In this document: piece by piece, positions 60,204 through 64,000 of the stretch
Numbering within the stretch: the stretch's first letter is position 1
How the letters are laid out: each line of letters begins with the position of its first letter
DNA from: Paracoccus binzhouensis
GTDB lineage: Bacteria; Pseudomonadota; Alphaproteobacteria; Rhodobacterales; Rhodobacteraceae
NCBI RefSeq assembly: GCF_016446475.1
Contig: NZ_JAEHFP010000001.1
Coordinates: forward strand, 124,001 to 188,000
Reading direction: 5' to 3'
Length of the DNA: 64,000 bases
Program-made: the position numbers and the translations under genes
The notes under the pieces: generated by a model
What the model was told of the DNA's origin: nothing
What the model saw: only the letters and a program-made list of their open reading frames with translations
Databases searched by the model: none

Positions 60204-61600
60204 GGGTTCTGTCCGTCGCCTCGGAATGCGTGCCGCTGGTCAAGACCGGGGGCCTTGCCGACGTGGCGGGGGCGCTGCCGGCGGCGCTGGCCGGGCACGG
60301 CGTCGGGATGAGGGTGCTGCTGCCCGGCTATCCGGCGGTGCTGGCCGCGCAGGCCAAGGCGCCGGTGCTGCGCGAGATCCCGGAACTGTTCGGCGGCCCG
60401 GCCCGCATCCGGCGCGGCGCGCTGGGGGATGCGGTGCTTTACATCCTCGACGCGCCGCATCTTTTCGACCGGCCGGGCGGCATCTACCTGGGGCCGGACG
60501 GCCGCGACTGGCCCGACAATCCGCAGCGCTTCGCCGCGCTGTCCAAGGCCGCCGCGCTGATCGCCGCCGAGGGGGTCGAGGACTGGCGCCCGCAGGTGCT
60601 GCACCTGCACGACTGGCAGGCCGGGCTGACCCCGGTCTATCTGCGCCAGGCCGGGGTGCGGGACGTGCGGACGCTGCTGACCATCCACAACATCGCCTTC
60701 CAGGGCCTCGCGCCGGCGCATATGCTGTCGGCGCTGCAACTGCCGGCGCATCTCTTCAACCCGCGCGGCTTCGAATATTGGGGCAAGATCTCGGCGCTGA
60801 AGGCGGGGATCGTCTTTGCCGACAAGGTCTCGACCGTCAGCCCGACCTATGCCGAAGAGCTGATGACCCCCGAATTCGGCATGGGGATGGAGGGGGTGCT
60901 GGCCGACCGCGCCGGCGATTTCACCGGCATCCTGAACGGCATCGACCTGGAGGCCTGGAAGCCGCCCTATGCCGCGCCCGAAGGCAAGGCGCCGCATCGC
61001 GCCGCGCTGCGCAAGGAATTCGGCCTGCCCGAGGCCGAGGGGCCGCTTTGCGTGGTCGTCTCGCGCCTGACCGGGCAGAAGGGGCTGGACCTGCTGATCG
61101 AGGCGCTGCCGGCGCTGCTGGAAAACGGCGGCCAGCTTGCGGTGCTGGGCTCGGGCGACCCAGAGCTGGAAGCGGCGTTTTCGCAGGCCGCCATCCGCCA
61201 TCCCGGCGTCGCGCTGCGGCTGGGCTATGACGAGCCGCTGTCGCGCCGCATGATCGCCGGCGGCGACGCCATCCTGGTGCCCTCGCGCTTCGAGCCCTGC
61301 GGGCTGACGCAGCTTTACGGGCTGCGCTTCGGCACCCTGCCGCTGGTGGCGCTGACCGGCGGGCTGGCCGACACCGTCATCAACGCCTCGGCGGCGGGGC
61401 TGGCTGCGGGCGTGGCGACCGGGGTGCAGTTCCACCCGGTCGATGCCCGGGCGCTGTCCCGGGCGCTGTCCCGGCTCTGCGCGCTCTGGCGCCAGCCTGC
61501 GGTCTGGCAACGCATGATGGGCAACGCCATGGCGCATCCGGTGGGCTGGGACGCCTCGGCCCGCGCCTATGCCGATCTGTTCGGGGCGATGGCCGCCTGA
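60200..61600 (+). CDS. glgA: Glycogen synthase (ADP-glucose)
   Basis: This 466-residue GT5 enzyme extends alpha-1,4 glucan chains from ADP-glucose. The N-terminal donor-site [16 protein letters not shown] and [27 protein letters not shown] and the C-terminal [21 protein letters not shown] are typical. The start is the ATG at 60200, overlapping glgC. A short exact duplication (CGGGCGCTGTCC twice, about 61449-61472) repeats ALSR near the C-terminus. Confidence 0.96.
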   Translation: MRVLSVASECVPLVKTGGLADVAGALPAALAGHGVGMRVLLPGYPAVLAAQAKAPVLREIPELFGGPARIRRGALGDAVLYILDAPHLFDRPGGIYLGPDGRDWPDNPQRFAALSKAAALIAAEGVEDWRPQVLHLHDWQAGLTPVYLRQAGVRDVRTLLTIHNIAFQGLAPAHMLSALQLPAHLFNPRGFEYWGKISALKAGIVFADKVSTVSPTYAEELMTPEFGMGMEGVLADRAGDFTGILNGIDLEAWKPPYAAPEGKAPHRAALRKEFGLPEAEGPLCVVVSRLTGQKGLDLLIEALPALLENGGQLAVLGSGDPELEAAFSQAAIRHPGVALRLGYDEPLSRRMIAGGDAILVPSRFEPCGLTQLYGLRFGTLPLVALTGGLADTVINASAAGLAAGVATGVQFHPVDARALSRALSRLCALWRQPAVWQRMMGNAMAHPVGWDASARAYADLFGAMAA

Positions 61601-63693
61601 TGACCCAGCTGCGCATCCTCGAGGGCCGGGCGGAACCGCTGGGCGCCACCTTCGACGGCGAGGGCGTGAACTTCGCCGTGTTCTCGGAACATGCGCGCCG
61701 GGTGACGCTGTGCCTGTTTTCGCCCGACGGCCGGACCGAGACGCACCGGCTGGACCTGCCGGAACGCGACGGCGACGTCTGGCACGGCTATATCCCCGGC
61801 CTGCGCCCCGGCCAGCTTTACGGGCTGCGCGCCGACGGTCCCTATGCGCCCTCCGAGGGACACCGCTTCAATTATCACAAGCTGCTTCTCGACCCCTATG
61901 CCAAGCGGCTGACCCGGCATCCGGTCTGGCACGACGCGCTGATGGGCTACACGGTCGGCGCGCCCGAGGCCGACCTGAGCTTCGACAAGCGCGACAGCGC
62001 CCGCTTCATGCCGCGCTGCGTGGTCGAGGATCCGTCCTTCGCCTGGGGCCCCGACCAGCCGCCGCACCGCGACATCGCCGAGACGGTGATCTACGAAGCC
62101 CATGTCAAGGGCTTGACCGAAGCGCATCCCGATGTCCCGCATCGCGGCACATTCCTCGGCCTCGCCTCGGACCCGGTTCTGGAGCATCTGCAGAACCTGG
62201 GCATCACCGCGCTGGAGCTGCTGCCGGCGCAGGCCTTCCTGAACGACCGTTTCCTGCTGGAAAAGGGGCTGGTGAACTATTGGGGCTACCAGACGCTCGG
62301 CTTCTTCGCCCCCGACCCGCGCTATCTGGCCAAGGGCCAGATCGCCGAGTTCCAGCACATGGTCGCCCGGATGCACGCCGCCGGCATCGAGGTCATCATG
62401 GATGTGGTCTACAACCACACATGCGAGGGCAACGAGCTTGGCCCGACGCTGAGCTTCCGCGGCCTCGACAATCGCAGCTATTACCGGCTGCAAGAGGATC
62501 CGCGCTATTACATCAACGACACCGGCACCGGCAACACGCTGAACGTGAACCACCCGATGGTGCTGCGCATGGTCATGGACTCCTTGCGCTACTGGGTCGA
62601 GGTCATGCATGTGGACGGCTTCCGCTTCGACCTCTGCGCCACGTTGGGCCGGCGGGTGCGGGGCGGCTTCGACCGCAGCGCCTCGTTCTTCGACGCGATC
62701 CGGCAGGACCCGGTGCTGACCCGCGTGAAGCTGATCGCCGAGCCCTGGGACATCGGCCCGGGCGGCTATCAGCTGGGCGGCTTCCCGCCGCCCTTCCTGG
62801 AATGGAACGACAAGTATCGCGACGGCATCCGCCGCTTCTGGCGCGGCGATGCCCGGCAGGTGCCCGAGCTGGCCGACCGCATGGCGGGCTCGGCCCGGCA
62901 GTTCGACCATTCCGGCCGGCCCGCCACGGCCTCGGTGAACTTCCTGACCGCGCATGACGGCTTCACGCTGATGGACGTGGTCAGCTATTCCGAAAAGCAC
63001 AACGCCGCCAATGGCGAGGAGAACCGCGACGGCCATTCCGAGAATTTCTCGGACAACATGGGCACTGAGGGGCCCAGCGACGATCCCGCGATCCTGGACG
63101 CCCGCGCGCGGCGGCGCCGCAACCTGCTGGCGACGCTGCTTCTGTCGCAGGGCACGCCGATGCTGCTGGCAGGGGACGAGCTGGGCAATTCGCAGGCCGG
63201 CAACAACAACGCCTATTGCCAGGACAACGAGATCGGCTGGGTGCAATGGCAGGGCGTCGACCCGGCCTTCCTGGACTTCACCCGCCGGCTCATCGCCTTT
63301 CGCCGCGCCCATCCGATCCTGCGGCAGAAACGCTTCCTGCATTCGCGCCCGCGCCTGACCGACGGGCTGCCCGACCTGTTCTGGCTGCGCCCGGACGGCG
63401 CGCAGATGACCCCGGCCGACTGGGGCAACCCCGAGCTTCGCGTGCTTTGCGCCGAGCTGCGCATGGCCGCCGGCACCCCCGAATACGCGCAGCGCGAGGA
63501 GGCGATCTTCCTGGTCTTCAACAACGGCGAGCCGCTGGAGGTGGTGCTGCCCGAGCGCCCCGAGGGCTGGCGCTGGCGGCTGCACCTGGACACCAGCCGC
63601 CCCGACCTGGCCCCGCATGTGGTCGAGGCCGAGCGGCTGGCGGTGGACGGCCAGTCCGTGCTCGCCTTCGATCTGGAGCGCGCGGATGACTGA
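61600..63693 (+). CDS. glgX: Glycogen debranching enzyme GlgX
   Basis: This 697-residue GH13 isoamylase-type enzyme removes short branches left by phosphorylase. Blocks: LGATFDGEGVNFAVFSEHA, the barrel MDVVYNHTCEGNELGPTLSF, DGFRFDLCATLGR (nucleophile Asp), LIAEPWDIGPGGYQLGGFP (acid Glu) and FLTAHDGFTLMDVVSYSEKH. One-base overlap with glgA and an 8-base overlap with malQ imply tight coupling. Confidence 0.96.
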   Translation: MTQLRILEGRAEPLGATFDGEGVNFAVFSEHARRVTLCLFSPDGRTETHRLDLPERDGDVWHGYIPGLRPGQLYGLRADGPYAPSEGHRFNYHKLLLDPYAKRLTRHPVWHDALMGYTVGAPEADLSFDKRDSARFMPRCVVEDPSFAWGPDQPPHRDIAETVIYEAHVKGLTEAHPDVPHRGTFLGLASDPVLEHLQNLGITALELLPAQAFLNDRFLLEKGLVNYWGYQTLGFFAPDPRYLAKGQIAEFQHMVARMHAAGIEVIMDVVYNHTCEGNELGPTLSFRGLDNRSYYRLQEDPRYYINDTGTGNTLNVNHPMVLRMVMDSLRYWVEVMHVDGFRFDLCATLGRRVRGGFDRSASFFDAIRQDPVLTRVKLIAEPWDIGPGGYQLGGFPPPFLEWNDKYRDGIRRFWRGDARQVPELADRMAGSARQFDHSGRPATASVNFLTAHDGFTLMDVVSYSEKHNAANGEENRDGHSENFSDNMGTEGPSDDPAILDARARRRRNLLATLLLSQGTPMLLAGDELGNSQAGNNNAYCQDNEIGWVQWQGVDPAFLDFTRRLIAFRRAHPILRQKRFLHSRPRLTDGLPDLFWLRPDGAQMTPADWGNPELRVLCAELRMAAGTPEYAQREEAIFLVFNNGEPLEVVLPERPEGWRWRLHLDTSRPDLAPHVVEAERLAVDGQSVLAFDLERADD

Positions 63694-64000
63694 CCCGCGC
63701 CTGACCCTGGCCGGGCGCATGGGCGTGCTGCCGGGCTTTCACGACCTTGCCGGGCAATGGCGCGAGACCTCGGTCGAGACGGCGGTGGCGCTGCTTGCCG
63801 CCATGGGCCTTGCAGCGCCGACCGCGGCCGAGGCGCAGGCGGCGCTGGACGACCATGCCGACCGCTTGCCGCAGGACGTGATCTGCGCCGCCGGCGCGCG
63901 CCCGGACCTGGCCCTGGGCGACTGGCAACTGACGTTCGAGGATGGCACCGAGGCCGAGGGGAACGGCCCGCTGCCCGGGCTGCCGCTGGGCATCCACCGC
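63686..64000 (+). CDS. malQ: 4-alpha-glucanotransferase (amylomaltase), N-terminal part, truncated by the window end
   Basis: Only the first 105 codons are visible. The start MTDPRLTLAGRMGVLPGFHD, ETSVETAVALLAAMGLAAP and the predicted helices match the N-terminal domain of alphaproteobacterial MalQ. It would recycle the malto-oligosaccharides released by GlgX. The frame is open to the last base. Confidence 0.8.
   Translation, partial: MTDPRLTLAGRMGVLPGFHDLAGQWRETSVETAVALLAAMGLAAPTAAEAQAALDDHADRLPQDVICAAGARPDLALGDWQLTFEDGTEAEGNGPLPGLPLGIHR

Overview
The window is a G+C-rich chromosomal segment from an alphaproteobacterium of the Rhodobacterales, most likely a Paracoccus. The main reasons are the nasTSABGHC nitrate-assimilation cluster in the gene order known from Paracoccus denitrificans, crotonyl-CoA carboxylase/reductase (ethylmalonyl-CoA pathway), a thuEFGKAB trehalose operon, and Rhodobacterales-style Hint-domain and PCuAC/Sco genes. 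This assignment rests on gene content and order only; no database search was run. I see no rRNA, tRNA, CRISPR array or prophage.

Layout. 1-9000: partial MscS-type channel, AI-2E-family permease, gyrA, dsbB, a DedA protein, a YpfJ-type metallopeptidase, a small membrane protein and a RatA/COQ10-like protein. 9100-12700: gdhA and ccr, then a gene-poor stretch of about 690 bp. 12712-13941: a secreted-type Hint (hedgehog/intein) protein. 14516-19949: a complete urease operon ureD-A-J-B-C-E-F-G. 19949-20999: an IS630-family element inserted at the ureG stop codon. 21309-23431: an MFS permease divergent from an AraC-type regulator. 23655-25240: pdxY and a MOSC protein. 25469-34960: the nas operon. 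34962-36577: alkaline phosphatase behind a Pho-box array. 36632-41169: an ABC export-type module with a His-rich FtsX-like permease, followed by copper-delivery genes (YcnI-PCuAC fusion, Sco1/SenC). 41613-47650: thuEFGKAB. 47808-49528: pabB and a class-IV aminotransferase. 49534-50297: a frameshifted IclR regulator. 50574-54041: nadABC. 54287-64000: the glycogen operon glgP-B-C-A-X-malQ, with malQ cut by the window end.

How the genes fit together. The region is rich in nutrient acquisition and storage. Nitrogen is handled by urease, NADP-type glutamate dehydrogenase and nitrate/nitrite assimilation controlled by NasS/NasT. Phosphate is handled by PhoA. Carbon is handled by ccr, trehalose uptake and glycogen turnover. 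Metal handling includes UreJ/UreE for nickel, PCuAC/Sco for copper, and a His-rich ABC permease of unknown metal.

The most noteworthy items are: (i) a dispersed repeat (core GAGTATTTGgGGAACGAAGAAG) found at two gene 3' ends and a third time, with its hairpin, in frame inside the MOSC protein, where it coincides with an extra peptide segment; (ii) an IS630 insertion exactly in the ureG stop codon that leaves the protein unchanged; (iii) four 7-mers at 11-bp spacing (Pho boxes) before phoA; (iv) the His-rich FtsX/ATPase/DUF3299-like module next to copper-delivery genes; (v) the Hint protein with an unrecognised N-terminal half.
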